The translations under genes and the position numbers were made by a program. From Lachnospiraceae bacterium (GTDB lineage: Bacteria > Bacillota > Clostridia > Lachnospirales > Lachnospiraceae), in contig JAFQUB010000009.1 in NCBI GenBank assembly GCA_017408735.1, forward strand, positions 118,829 to 182,828: DNA of 64,000 bases, written 5' to 3'. The notes beneath the pieces are model-generated. The model was not told where the DNA came from. It saw only the letters and a program-made list of their open reading frames with translations, and made no database searches. Position 1 is the stretch's first letter; each line of letters begins with the position of its first letter. Shown here piece by piece: positions 25,736 through 35,239 of the stretch.

Positions 25736-27646
25736 TTACTTTCCGGTAGATAACTGATAATACTTTCCTTTTTCTTCCATCAACTGGTCATGGTTTCCGC
25801 GTTCGATAATTCTTCCCTGCTCTAATACCATGATACAGTCGCTGTTTTTGATAGTGGAAAGTCTGTGGGCAATTACGAAAGTTGTTCTTCCTGCCATTAA
25901 TTTATCCATACCATCCTGTACCAGTTTTTCTGTTCTGGTATCAATAGAACTGGTTGCTTCATCCAAAATAAGTACCGGTGGATCTGCAATAGCAGCTCTG
26001 GCAATGGCTAAAAGCTGACGCTGTCCCTGACTTAAATTTGCCCCATCACCGGTAAGAATGGTATCATATCCCTCCGGAAGTCTTCGAATAAATCCATCTG
26101 CATTGGCAAGCTTTGCTGCTGCAATTACTTCTTCATCTGTAGCATCCAGCCTTCCATAACGAATGTTATCTTTCACACTCATGGTAAACAGATGGGTATC
26201 CTGCAATACAATTCCCAAAGAACGTCTTAAATCAGCCTTTTTAATTTTATTAATGTTAATTCCATCATAGCGAATTTTACCGTCCTGAATGTCGTAAAAA
26301 CGATTAATCAGATTTGTAATAGTGGTTTTACCTGCTCCTGTAGAACCAACAAAAGCAATTTTTTGTCCCGGTGTTGCATATAAGTCTACATTGTGAAGTA
26401 CAATCTTTTCATCGGTATATCCAAAGTCCACATCGTCAAATACTACATCACCCTTTAATTCTACATAGGTAGTCGGATCACCATTCTGATGTTTGTGTTC
26501 CCACGCCCAGATACCTGTTCGTTCTTTGCATGGTACTAATTTGTCACCTTCCCGTTTTGCATTTACCAAGGTTACATATCCGTCATCTACTTCCGGTGTT
26601 TCATCCAATAGCTTAAATATACGCTCCGCACCTGCCATTGCCATTACAATGGCATTTAACTGCTGACTTACTTGATTGATTGGCATATTAAAGCTTTTGT
26701 TGAATGTCAGGAAGCTTGCAAGTCCTCCAAGGGTTAAGCCGGCAAATCCATTCACTGCCATGATTCCTCCAAATACGGCACATAGCAGATAACTCATATG
26801 ACCAAGCTGACCGTTGATTGGCCCTAAAATATTGGCAAACTTGTTGGCATTGTCTGCACTGTGGAATAACTTATCATTTAATTCATTGAATTTTTCAATA
26901 CTTTCTTCTTCATGACAGAATACCTTAACTACCTTCTGCCCTTCCATCATTTCCTCAATATATCCGTTTACCGAACCGATTTCCTTCTGCTGTGCCACGA
27001 AATGTTTGGAGCTTTGCCCTGCAACCTTTCCTGCTGCTGTCAGCATAATTCCCACCATAACAAGTGTCAATAGGGTTAATGGAATATTTAACATAATCAT
27101 ACATGACAAAATACTGATAACCGTAATGGCACTGGAGAAAATCTGTGGCATACTCTGGCTAATCATCTGACGCAAAGTATCTGTATCATTGGTGTACATG
27201 GACATAATATCTCCATGTGGATTGGTGTCAAAATATTTGATTGGAAGACTTTCCATCTTCGTAAACATGTCATTACGAAACTTGTGCAATGTTCCCTGTG
27301 TAACATTTACCATAACACGATTGTATGTGTAAGTAGCCAGAATACCGATAGCATAGATAGAGCCTACTCTTATAATTTCTCTCAACAAATCTGAAAAATC
27401 CGGATTCTCTGATTTTACAAGCGGTACAATAAAATCATCAATCAATGTCTGCATAAACATGGTTCCCTGTACACTGGCAAGTACACTGATTAGAATACAA
27501 ATTGCCACAAAAATCAAATGAAATTTATAGGATTTTAAGATATATGCCATCAAACGTTTGAACACTTTTCCTGCATTTTTATTTTTAGGCGGTTTTCCCA
27601 TTGCTTTTCCCATTGGACCACCAACTTTATTTGGATTACCTGCCAT
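25736..27646 (-). CDS. ABC exporter half-transporter B (TM-NBD fusion)
   Basis: A 636-residue type IV ABC exporter subunit: a basic N-terminus, six membrane helices between residues about 38 and 320, then a nucleotide-binding domain with Walker A GSTGAGKTTITNL near 424-436, signature LSQGQRQLLAIA near 528-539 and Walker B VLILDEATSSID near 550-561. It forms a heterodimer with the next gene, whose stop codon abuts its ATG (TAA-ATG), indicating translational coupling. The canonical catalytic Glu after Walker B is present. Drug or lipid export under MarR control is the likely role. Confidence 0.95.
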   Translation of the reverse strand: MAGNPNKVGGPMGKAMGKPPKNKNAGKVFKRLMAYILKSYKFHLIFVAICILISVLASVQGTMFMQTLIDDFIVPLVKSENPDFSDLLREIIRVGSIYAIGILATYTYNRVMVNVTQGTLHKFRNDMFTKMESLPIKYFDTNPHGDIMSMYTNDTDTLRQMISQSMPQIFSSAITVISILSCMIMLNIPLTLLTLVMVGIMLTAAGKVAGQSSKHFVAQQKEIGSVNGYIEEMMEGQKVVKVFCHEEESIEKFNELNDKLFHSADNANKFANILGPINGQLGHMSYLLCAVFGGIMAVNGFAGLTLGGLASFLTFNKSFNMPINQVSQQLNAIVMAMAGAERIFKLLDETPEVDDGYVTLVNAKREGDKLVPCKERTGIWAWEHKHQNGDPTTYVELKGDVVFDDVDFGYTDEKIVLHNVDLYATPGQKIAFVGSTGAGKTTITNLINRFYDIQDGKIRYDGININKIKKADLRRSLGIVLQDTHLFTMSVKDNIRYGRLDATDEEVIAAAKLANADGFIRRLPEGYDTILTGDGANLSQGQRQLLAIARAAIADPPVLILDEATSSIDTRTEKLVQDGMDKLMAGRTTFVIAHRLSTIKNSDCIMVLEQGRIIERGNHDQLMEEKGKYYQLSTGK

Positions 27647-29404
27647 TTATGCTTCCTCCTTTCCTTCGTCAAAATCACCGCTGCCTCCGGTCTGGGATTC
27701 GTAAACTTCTCTATAAATTTCGTTACTATTTAACAATTCCTCGTGAGTTCCAAATCCTGCAATTTCTCCTTCGTTCATAACCAGAATACGGTCTGCATTC
27801 TGCACACTGGAAATACGCTGTGCAATAATTAACTTGGTTGTATTCGGTATTTCCTCTGCAAATGCTTTACGTATTTTTGCATCTGTTGCCATATCTACTG
27901 CACTGGTAGAATCATCTAATATAAGTACCTTTGGATTCTTTAACAACGCTCTGGCAATACAAAGTCTTTGTCTTTGTCCGCCGGACACATTACTTCCACC
28001 CTGCTCAATGTAGGTATTGTATTTCGCAGGCATTTTTTCAATAAATTCATCTGCACATGCAAGCTTACATGCATGTTGACATTCTTCTTCACTGGCTGTT
28101 TTATTTCCCCAACGAAGATTTTCTAAAATAGTTCCGCTAAACAAAGTATTTTTCTGCAATACTACGGCTACCTGATTACGGAGGGCTTCCATATCGTATT
28201 CTCTTACGTCTTTTCCACCAACCAATACCTGACCCTTCTGCACATCATATAGTCTGCTGATTAAGTTTACAAGACTGGTTTTTGCACTACCGGTTCCACC
28301 AATAATACCAATGGTTTCTCCTGCTTTAATGGAAAGATTGATGTTTTTAAGAACCGCTTCTCCGCCATTATTCTGGTAACTGAAATCTACATTTTTAAAT
28401 TCAATGCTTCCGTTTGCCACCTCATATGTAGGATGTTCCGGATTCTGTAAATCACTGGTTTCGTTGATTACTTCTGCAATACGTTTTCCACTGGCAATAC
28501 TCATGCTGACCATAACAAATACCATGGAAAGCATCATAAGGCTCATAAGAATGTTCATACAGTAGGTCAATAAACTCATCAGTTCTCCTGTGGTAAGCTC
28601 GCTTCCCACAACCATCTTAGCTCCAATCCAACTGATTCCTAAGATACATCCATATACGGTAAACTGCATTGCCGGTGCATTGAATGCAAGCACTGCTTCT
28701 GCCTTAGAAAAAATATTTGCTACTGTGGCACTGGCTTTCTGAAATTTTTCATTTTCATAATCTTCTCTTACATAAGCCTTCACCACACGAATAGCTGATA
28801 CATTTTCCTGTACGCTTCCATTTAAATTATCGTACTGCTTAAATCCTATGCTAAAATGCTTCATCGCCCCACGAATAATCAATGCCAGGATGGAGCTTAA
28901 CACAATCACAGCTACCAGATAAATACTTGCAAGCTTTGTATTAATGGAAAATGCCATAACCATGGCACATATCAGACTGGCAGGTGACCTGCTGCACATA
29001 CGAAGAATCATCTGGTATGCATTCTGTACGTTTGTTACATCGGTAGTCAGTCGGGTAATCAGTCCAGGTGTACTGTATTTGTCAATGTTTGAGAAGGAAA
29101 AATTCTGAATATTTTCAAACATTGCCTTTCTTAAATTTCTTGCCAAACCTGCGGATGCATTAGCACCATATTTACCGCCCATCACACCTGCATATAACCC
29201 AATGGCTGCTGCCAGTATCATAAACACACCCATTTTGCAAATATGACGGATATTTCCACCTTCTACCTGAATTCCATTGTCAATGATAGAAGCCATCAAA
29301 AGCGGGATAAACGTTTCCATTACAACTTCCAACAACATAAACAGCGGTGTTAAAATAGAAGATTTTTTAAATTCTTTTACTTGTGCCAGTAATGTTTTTA
29401 CCAT
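27647..29404 (-). CDS. ABC exporter half-transporter A (TM-NBD fusion)
   Basis: A 585-residue ABC exporter subunit with six membrane helices (about 15-300) and a nucleotide-binding domain: Walker A GGTGSAKTSLVNLI near 371-384 with Ala in place of the usual Gly before Lys, signature VSGGQRQRLCIARA near 477-490, and LILDDSTSAVDM near 501-512 with Asp instead of the catalytic Glu after Walker B. That Asp is the mark of the degenerate site in heterodimeric exporters of the TM287/288 kind. It starts 13 bp after the MarR stop. Confidence 0.95.
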   Translation of the reverse strand: MVKTLLAQVKEFKKSSILTPLFMLLEVVMETFIPLLMASIIDNGIQVEGGNIRHICKMGVFMILAAAIGLYAGVMGGKYGANASAGLARNLRKAMFENIQNFSFSNIDKYSTPGLITRLTTDVTNVQNAYQMILRMCSRSPASLICAMVMAFSINTKLASIYLVAVIVLSSILALIIRGAMKHFSIGFKQYDNLNGSVQENVSAIRVVKAYVREDYENEKFQKASATVANIFSKAEAVLAFNAPAMQFTVYGCILGISWIGAKMVVGSELTTGELMSLLTYCMNILMSLMMLSMVFVMVSMSIASGKRIAEVINETSDLQNPEHPTYEVANGSIEFKNVDFSYQNNGGEAVLKNINLSIKAGETIGIIGGTGSAKTSLVNLISRLYDVQKGQVLVGGKDVREYDMEALRNQVAVVLQKNTLFSGTILENLRWGNKTASEEECQHACKLACADEFIEKMPAKYNTYIEQGGSNVSGGQRQRLCIARALLKNPKVLILDDSTSAVDMATDAKIRKAFAEEIPNTTKLIIAQRISSVQNADRILVMNEGEIAGFGTHEELLNSNEIYREVYESQTGGSGDFDEGKEEA

Positions 29405-29417
29405 CTGTCTTCACTCC

Positions 29418-29843
29418 TTACTCTAAATTCTTTCTAATTTTCTCAAGAATTGTCAACAGCATTTCTTTTTCTTCATTAGAAATATTCTTGATAATTCTTT
29501 CTTCCATATGGGAAATTTGTCCTTTCATGACCTTATCAATCTCATAGCCCTTTGCAGTCAAAACCAACTTTTTTAATCTTGCATCTCTTGCAACACTTTT
29601 CCGCTCAATCAGTCCATCCCGTTCCATCAACTGTAATATCTGCGTTACTGTGGAGCGACGAATCTGAAAAGCTTCTTCAATATCTTTCTGAAACACTTCT
29701 CTTGTTTTGCTTTCCTCAGAAATATACTGCAAAACCCTGCTCTGCGTCCCTGTGATTCCCACAGACTCCGCGGTTTCTTGCATTTGGCGTTTGATACCAT
29801 GAGATAATATGATAATTTCTTTTCCAATATGCTTTTCTTCCAA
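29418..29843 (-). CDS. MarR-family transcriptional regulator
   Basis: A 141-residue winged-helix protein with a TTG start at 29843 behind GGAGGAGA. The helix-turn-helix IRRSTVTQILQLMERDGLIERK lies near residues 61-82 and is followed by the DARLKKLVLTAKG wing. It heads the ABC exporter operon and most likely represses it, with the inverted repeat at 29861-29874 as operator; a drug-like ligand would relieve repression. Confidence 0.92.
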   Translation of the reverse strand: MEEKHIGKEIIILSHGIKRQMQETAESVGITGTQSRVLQYISEESKTREVFQKDIEEAFQIRRSTVTQILQLMERDGLIERKSVARDARLKKLVLTAKGYEIDKVMKGQISHMEERIIKNISNEEKEMLLTILEKIRKNLE

Positions 29844-29860
29844 AAAATCTCCTCCATTTT

Positions 29861-29904
29861 GTTAGTTTCCTAACATATTTTACCGTAAATCTACAAATTG
29901 TCAA
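29861..29904 (-). promoter_or_regulatory. Promoter and putative MarR operator
   Basis: TTGACA (29904-29899), a 16-nt spacer and TAAAAT (29882-29877) form a strong promoter on the minus strand. Directly downstream, GTTAG/CTAAC (29861-29874) is a short perfect inverted repeat at the expected start site, where a bound repressor would block transcription. Confidence 0.7.
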
Positions 29905-29946
29905 GAGCAATACGTTAATTCCAAAAACCTCCAGAAGGAAACCTTT

Positions 29947-30876
29947 TTATTTTTCCGGAATATCTTTCGTCCATTTGCATTCCTCACCCTTTTGGTTTCG
30001 ATAAATCACCTGTGCCTTTGTCTTTTCCTCATTTAATTGAAAAGAAACATATTCATAGCCCTGAAGGTCAGGATATGTGGTTATATCTGGCTCAGAATCC
30101 CTCATATTTTCCCAATAATAATATTCGCAATTGGTTATATACTCTTTGTCATCTTCTTTTACTTCTGTATTTACATAAAAATAGGAATGTTTATCTGCGG
30201 TCTGCTCTCCGTGAGTTTTGGTTACCGGTACAACTTCCTGTCTGGTATAATCATAATCCATGCACCCATCTTCTGCCCACAGCAAATAGATAGAATACCC
30301 ATATAATTCTGACTTTTTAACATTTTCTCCGTTGTCTATATGAAAATACTTATCATCAAATGACACATCCTCTTTTGCCCGGTATGCCGTATGCACATAG
30401 GTTATCTGATTTTCACCTGTCAGCAATGCATATTCATATTCATCAAAATGATTGTACACTGCAACATAAGCGGGATAATGAAACTGTCCATCTTCTTTCC
30501 TCAATGCTTTTTTCTGCTTTCCGTAGGACTTACTGGTGTTCTCCAGACGCTTAAGCTCTGCTTCGTAATCTTCTTTGGAATAATCACACTGCAGATATAC
30601 CTCACAGGTAGGTGAATTAAAACTATCCCAGTGATAAAAATAGAAATCTACATTTTCTGCACTTTCCGGAATCGTTTCCGGGAATACCATAAACCCACTG
30701 TGTATATAATAATCCGACAGTTTCTCATACATGGAAATATCTCTACTTTCCGTTCTTTCTCCGCCGAATAAAAACATCAGGATTAATACGCCAAGTCCTG
30801 CTATCATTAAAACCACCGTTGTCACTGCCCCGGCTAACACTCCTAAGGCAAATTTTCCCTGTTTATATGCTTTCAT
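29947..30876 (-). CDS. Membrane-anchored protein of the ECF sigma operon, unknown function
   Basis: A 309-residue protein with one N-terminal membrane helix at about 11-37 (LGVLAGAVTTVVLMIAGLGV) and an outer domain rich in Tyr, Asp and Glu. No lipobox and no recognised catalytic motif. It is the last gene of the sigma/anti-sigma operon, 12 bp after the second anti-sigma gene, so it may be a sensor or effector of the envelope stress response. I do not recognise the family. Confidence 0.7.
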   Translation of the reverse strand: MKAYKQGKFALGVLAGAVTTVVLMIAGLGVLILMFLFGGERTESRDISMYEKLSDYYIHSGFMVFPETIPESAENVDFYFYHWDSFNSPTCEVYLQCDYSKEDYEAELKRLENTSKSYGKQKKALRKEDGQFHYPAYVAVYNHFDEYEYALLTGENQITYVHTAYRAKEDVSFDDKYFHIDNGENVKKSELYGYSIYLLWAEDGCMDYDYTRQEVVPVTKTHGEQTADKHSYFYVNTEVKEDDKEYITNCEYYYWENMRDSEPDITTYPDLQGYEYVSFQLNEEKTKAQVIYRNQKGEECKWTKDIPEK

Positions 30877-30888
30877 AAAATCCTCCCC

Positions 30889-31203
30889 TTACCAGAACAG
30901 TTCCATTGCCAACTCCTGCACCACCACAACCAGCAGGAATATTCCCAAGATGGCAACTACACCTGTAAAAAAACCTAAAATTTCATATCTATAGGAAATG
31001 AGTTTTTTGCAAAATGTTTTCTCTCGTTTTTGTCGCTGTTCTCTTTGCAGCTCCATCTGTAGCTGCATTTTTCTCTCTATTTTTCTACATTCCTCACATT
31101 TTTTCAAATGCTGCTCTATTATTTTATTCGTGGTATCGGTTACCAGTTCTTCCTGATAAGACTCCAACAAATCACGGACAACTTCACAACTTATTTTCTC
31201 CAT
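30889..31203 (-). CDS. Zinc-finger anti-sigma factor (second)
   Basis: A 104-residue protein with an N-terminal anti-sigma zinc finger (HLKKCEECRK near residues 32-41, plus an earlier Cys in ISCEVV) and a single C-terminal membrane helix near 76-98. It should hold the ECF sigma factor at the membrane. Two such proteins in tandem are unusual; they may form a heteromeric sensor or respond to different signals. Confidence 0.85.
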   Translation of the reverse strand: MEKISCEVVRDLLESYQEELVTDTTNKIIEQHLKKCEECRKIERKMQLQMELQREQRQKREKTFCKKLISYRYEILGFFTGVVAILGIFLLVVVVQELAMELFW

Positions 31204-31218
31204 TACATCCTCTCCCCT

Positions 31219-31533
31219 TTACCTAAAAAGAAACCATGCAAATACAGTTCCCAGTGCTATAATGACAATGATATAGAAAATCAATGCCAAGAAAAAACGG
31301 CGTCGTAATTTTGCAAATACTTTTTGTTCCTTTTGGCTACTAATTGTTTCCTGCAGTTCTTCGGTGGATGAAGATTCCTGAATTCGCTGCATGTCTTCAT
31401 ATATTTCTTTACAGCTTCTGCATTTTTGCAAATGTTCTTTCACAAATGTTCTGCTGTCTTCCCCTGCTTTTCCATCCATATATAACGGTAATAAGTCATA
31501 CACAACATCACATTCCCAATCTCTAATTTCCAT
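31219..31533 (-). CDS. Zinc-finger anti-sigma factor (first)
   Basis: A 104-residue protein with a zinc-finger anti-sigma domain (HLQKCRSCKEIY near residues 34-45, with Cys8) and one C-terminal membrane helix near 81-102. It overlaps the sigma factor gene by 11 nt, indicating translational coupling and so a matched dose of sigma and anti-sigma. It is paralogous to the next gene. Confidence 0.88.
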   Translation of the reverse strand: MEIRDWECDVVYDLLPLYMDGKAGEDSRTFVKEHLQKCRSCKEIYEDMQRIQESSSTEELQETISSQKEQKVFAKLRRRFFLALIFYIIVIIALGTVFAWFLFR

Positions 31534-32017
31534 TTTTCCTCAGCTCCTTCCCTACCATTTGTTTCGCCCGATAATATGTAACTCTAGCCCAGTTCTCGCT
31601 TTTTCCAAGAATCTCTCCAATCTCCCGAAAACTCAATTCACCGGATAAGCGTAGCATCATAACGTCTTTCATCTGTTCGGGAAGCTGTTGAACCATTTTA
31701 AAAATTTCAACTTTCCCTTCCTGCTCCACTAAACTTTCCTCAAATTGCTTCTGCTCATACAATTCCGAAGCATTATCCAAAGAAACCTCTCCATGTCGCT
31801 TCTTCTTATCTATATACTGATAAAACGCATACTTAGCAATCTGACATAACCAAGTAGATATGGTCGCATCTCCGCGAAACTTATGTATATTCTTCACAGC
31901 ACGATAAAATGTTTCCTGTGTCAACTCCTCAGATAACTCTCTATCACCACCAGTAAGACCTATAAGATAACCATACACCATACGATGATACTCCTCATAG
32001 ATTTCTTCAATCTGCAC
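31523..32017 (-). CDS. ECF RNA polymerase sigma factor
   Basis: A 164-residue sigma-70-type factor with a GTG start at 32017 behind AAGGAGGGG. Region 2 covers about residues 5-75 (EEYHRMVYGYLIGL, ELTQETFYRAVKNIHKFRGD and ISTWLCQIAKYAFYQYIDKK) and region 4 about 105-160 (LPEQMKDVMMLRLSGELSFR and REIGEILGKSENWARVTYYR). It is the first gene of the four-gene unit with two anti-sigma factors and a membrane protein. Such factors control envelope or antimicrobial stress regulons and usually autoregulate. Confidence 0.95.
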   Translation of the reverse strand: MQIEEIYEEYHRMVYGYLIGLTGGDRELSEELTQETFYRAVKNIHKFRGDATISTWLCQIAKYAFYQYIDKKKRHGEVSLDNASELYEQKQFEESLVEQEGKVEIFKMVQQLPEQMKDVMMLRLSGELSFREIGEILGKSENWARVTYYRAKQMVGKELRKNGN

Positions 32018-32051
32018 TTCTAATCCCCTCCTTATCTGTTGCCTTTATAAA

Positions 32052-32080
32052 TAAGTCCAACTTTACCGAGATTCGTTACA
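32052..32080 (-). promoter_or_regulatory. Candidate autoregulated ECF promoter
   Basis: TGTAAC (32080-32075) and GACTTA (32057-32052), 17 nt apart on the minus strand, 35 bp before the sigma gene. TGTAAC/TGAAAC is the usual ECF -35; the -10 is only a loose match. Confidence 0.35.
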
Positions 32081-32093
32081 AAGAATTTCGCGG

Positions 32094-32135
32094 GACATAA
32101 TGTGCAAATCACTGGGGGTGTTTGCACATTATGTC
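32094..32135. repeat. Perfect 15-bp inverted repeat between recQ and the sigma gene
   Basis: GACATAATGTGCAAA (32094-32108) and its exact complement (32121-32135) flank a 12-nt loop with GGGGG. No T-run follows on either strand. It could act as a recQ transcription stop by another route, an operator, or an mRNA element. Confidence 0.7.
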
Positions 32136-32189
32136 TTGTGAACTTGCTGCAACCATCTCCCAAAGTAAACTTACTTTAAAAGTCGCTTA

Positions 32190-34463
32190 CTATATCTGCC
32201 ACCGGTCACGCAGACTATTTATCAAGAATTCTTGAGCAGGCTTAGTATAGAGAAGCACTTGGTACTCTTTACCGTATTGACTTTGACGGGTTTCTTCGCA
32301 GATACCTATGTCTTCTCCTTTTTTCAATGTTCTTTTCCATGATTTGCCATCTACGATTTCTTCTTTCAAATAACCTTCTTCCACTAATTTACGAGTGATA
32401 AACGTAGTGCTTAAACACTTAGTGGTATCTTCATTTCTATATTGGTTTAGTTGTTTTACAAAATCGGATATGGTGGTTTGTTGGGTATATTGTATTTGTT
32501 GTTCTATTTCCGGTGTTAAGGAGAATTCGGATTTTTTACCTTTTCGTTTTGTTGTTTTTTCTTCCGCTATAGGTTCTTGTTCTGTCAAGGCTTCTTCATA
32601 GTAAAGAGTCATTTCCTCTCCGTGAGTAAATTCTCTTAGTTTTTCAATAAAGCGTTCTCCGTATTTTTCATATTTGCTTTCACCGATTCCATTGACATTT
32701 AGCATTTCCTGCTTGTTTTTCGGTAGTTTGATGCACATGTCAGTCAATGTTTTATCGGAACAGATAATGTACGGAGGAACTGCTTCTTCTTTCGCTAAGG
32801 CTAAGCGGAATTCTCGCAAAACATCAAATAATTCCAAACCTTTACTGGTTAATAGGTCGGACTTACGTTTGCTTGCCTTTTTCGTTTCGGTTGTTTGTGT
32901 CTGTAATTCTTCTTTGCTTACCTTGATAAATATCTGTCGTTCTCCGTTTTGAATTTCTCTACAGGATTGAGATAATTTCAAAACCATGTATTTATCTTTG
33001 GTTGGTAACAGGAAGCCCTGCTGTTCCAGTTCGCCGATAATGTTTTTCAGAAAGCCTTCTTTCTCTCCTTTACAGATTCCAAACGAAGGTGTACTTTCCA
33101 AGCCAAGACTTCGTATCTTTGCTTTATTTCTTCCTAACAGTGTATCCACTATTACATTCATTCCATAGCGTTGTCTTAATTGTTCCACGCAATGGATAAT
33201 ATCCCTGCAAATATCTGTGACATCTTTTTCTTCGTATTCTGCCTGACAATTTCCGCATTTTTCACAGCGACCGCTTACTTGCTCTCCAAAATAATTAAGT
33301 ATGTAATGACGCAGGCAATCCTTGGTTAAACAATAGTAATTCATTTTATTCAACCGGACTTCATCATTCTCCTGCAAAAGCATAATATTCTCCGGCTCCA
33401 GTTCGCTGTTACCCACTTTGCTTTCCAGTAAAAAACGATTTATCATAACATCTTGTGGAGAGTAGAAAAGAATACATTCCGCTTCTTCTCCATCTCTGCC
33501 GGCACGTCCTGCTTCCTGATAATAATTTTCCATACTCTGTGGCATGTTGTAATGAAGTACATATCTTACGTTGGACTTGTCAATTCCCATACCAAAGGCA
33601 TTGGTTGCAACCATTACAGAAGACACATCATAAATAAAATCTTCTTGACTTTGCTTGCGTTCCTCGTTGCTCATTCCTGCATGGTATTTGCCGGATCTGA
33701 TGCCGTTTGCCTGCAACAGCTCCCAGACTGCCTCCACGTTCTTTCTGGTGGCACAGTAAATAATTCCACTGTCCTCCATATGCTCCTGCACATAACTTAA
33801 AATAGCAGCTTCCTTCTGCTTTGTACTTCTTTGCTGCACTACTTTAAAAAACAGATTTTTCCGGTCAAATCCGGTGATTAAGACTTTTGGCTGATTTAAT
33901 TTTAAGATACACAAAATATCTTCTTTTACCCGCTCTGTGGCAGTGGCTGTAAAAGCACTGACTACCGGTCTTTTTGCCAGCCTTTCAATAAATTTTATAA
34001 TCTTTACATAGCTTGGCCGAAAATCCTGTCCCCACTGGGAAATACAGTGTGCTTCATCCACCGTCACCATAGAAATATCCGCCCCACAGGCAAACTCCAT
34101 AAAACGCTCGGTTTCTAAGCGTTCCGGTGCCACATAAATAATCTTATATTGTCCCCTCTTTGCGTTTTCCAAGGCTTTCGCAATCTGACCTTCGGTCAGG
34201 GAACTATTGATATAGGCTGCATGGATTCCTGCCTGATTTAAGGCTTTGACTTGATCTGTCATTAGTGAAATAAGAGGGGAAATCACAAGGGTAATACCGG
34301 GAAATATCAGAGCAGGAATCTGATAACATAATGATTTCCCGGCACCTGTCGGCATAATACCAAGAACGTCCCTGCCCTGTAAAATTTCATCCATCAACTC
34401 TGCCTGCCCCTCACGCAGAGTGTCATACCCAAAATATTTTTTCAATATCCGGTACTTGTCCAT
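32190..34463 (-). CDS. recQ: RecQ-family ATP-dependent DNA helicase
   Basis: A 757-residue helicase with the start at MDKYRILKKYFGYDTLREGQ, 8 codons into the longest frame, behind AAAAGGAGTATAAAT. Walker A MPTGAGKSLCYQ lies near residues 37-48, the DEAH box is VDEAHCISQWGQDFRPSY near 135-152, and motif VI is QEAGRAGRDGE near 320-330. The zinc-binding RQC cysteines (C-x16-C-x2-C pattern in YCLTKDCLRHY...CEKCGNC) follow, then an RQC winged helix and an HRDC domain near 520-600. It unwinds recombination intermediates with 3'-5' polarity. The extra ~130-residue tail beyond HRDC is common in Clostridia. Confidence 0.95.
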   Translation of the reverse strand: MDKYRILKKYFGYDTLREGQAELMDEILQGRDVLGIMPTGAGKSLCYQIPALIFPGITLVISPLISLMTDQVKALNQAGIHAAYINSSLTEGQIAKALENAKRGQYKIIYVAPERLETERFMEFACGADISMVTVDEAHCISQWGQDFRPSYVKIIKFIERLAKRPVVSAFTATATERVKEDILCILKLNQPKVLITGFDRKNLFFKVVQQRSTKQKEAAILSYVQEHMEDSGIIYCATRKNVEAVWELLQANGIRSGKYHAGMSNEERKQSQEDFIYDVSSVMVATNAFGMGIDKSNVRYVLHYNMPQSMENYYQEAGRAGRDGEEAECILFYSPQDVMINRFLLESKVGNSELEPENIMLLQENDEVRLNKMNYYCLTKDCLRHYILNYFGEQVSGRCEKCGNCQAEYEEKDVTDICRDIIHCVEQLRQRYGMNVIVDTLLGRNKAKIRSLGLESTPSFGICKGEKEGFLKNIIGELEQQGFLLPTKDKYMVLKLSQSCREIQNGERQIFIKVSKEELQTQTTETKKASKRKSDLLTSKGLELFDVLREFRLALAKEEAVPPYIICSDKTLTDMCIKLPKNKQEMLNVNGIGESKYEKYGERFIEKLREFTHGEEMTLYYEEALTEQEPIAEEKTTKRKGKKSEFSLTPEIEQQIQYTQQTTISDFVKQLNQYRNEDTTKCLSTTFITRKLVEEGYLKEEIVDGKSWKRTLKKGEDIGICEETRQSQYGKEYQVLLYTKPAQEFLINSLRDRWQI

Positions 34464-34498
34464 ATTTATACTCCTTTTGTACTGCATTTACATTTTAT

Positions 34499-35239
34499 CT
34501 AGCGAACCTTAGATAAAAATTCCTGTAATCTTGGATTCTTGGGATTTTCAAAGAATTCTTTTGGCTCACTGTCTTCTTTGATATTTTTTTCGTCTATAAA
34601 AAGCACTCTGGTTGCTACATCTTTCGCAAACCCCATTTCATGGGTCACCACAATCATGGTCATGCCTTCTTTTGCCAGCTCCTTCATAATTTCCAATACT
34701 TCTCCAACCATTTCCGGGTCAAGGGCAGAAGTTGGCTCATCAAACAGAATCACATCCGGATTCATTGCCATGGTTCTTGCAATGGCAATACGCTGTTTCT
34801 GTCCGCCGGAAAGATTTCCCGGATAAGCCTCTGCCTTATCTAAAAGTCCTACTCGGCTTAACAGTTCTTCTGCTCTTTTGGATGCCTCTGCTTTACCCAT
34901 GCCTTTTAATTTCATGGGTGCCAGCATGATATTTTCTCTAACTGTCATATTTGGAAATAAATTAAACTGCTGAAATACCATACCAATTTTCTGGCGTACC
35001 TGATTGATATTTGTCTTTTTATCCAACAGGTCCGTTCCCTCGAAAATGATAGCTCCGGACTCGGGTTTTTCCAACAAATTCATGGAGCGAAGAAAGGTGG
35101 ATTTTCCACAGCCGGATGGTCCTACAATAGCAATCACTTCGCCTTTGTGAATGGTGGTGTTAATGTGGTCTAACACCAAATGGTCATCGTAAGATTTGCA
35201 TAAATCTTTTATCTCAATTAACACTTCTTTATCTTGCAT
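34499..35239 (-). CDS. Polar amino acid ABC transporter ATPase (GlnQ-like)
   Basis: A 246-residue ATPase: Walker [14 protein letters not shown] near 39-51, Q-loop [11 protein letters not shown] near 90-100, signature [15 protein letters not shown] near 143-157 and Walker [17 protein letters not shown] near 164-179, all in the spacing of GlnQ/HisP-type importers. Its start overlaps the preceding binding-protein/permease gene by 11 nt. It energises uptake of a polar amino acid, probably glutamine, arginine or cystine. Confidence 0.95.
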   Translation of the reverse strand: MQDKEVLIEIKDLCKSYDDHLVLDHINTTIHKGEVIAIVGPSGCGKSTFLRSMNLLEKPESGAIIFEGTDLLDKKTNINQVRQKIGMVFQQFNLFPNMTVRENIMLAPMKLKGMGKAEASKRAEELLSRVGLLDKAEAYPGNLSGGQKQRIAIARTMAMNPDVILFDEPTSALDPEMVGEVLEIMKELAKEGMTMIVVTHEMGFAKDVATRVLFIDEKNIKEDSEPKEFFENPKNPRLQEFLSKVR

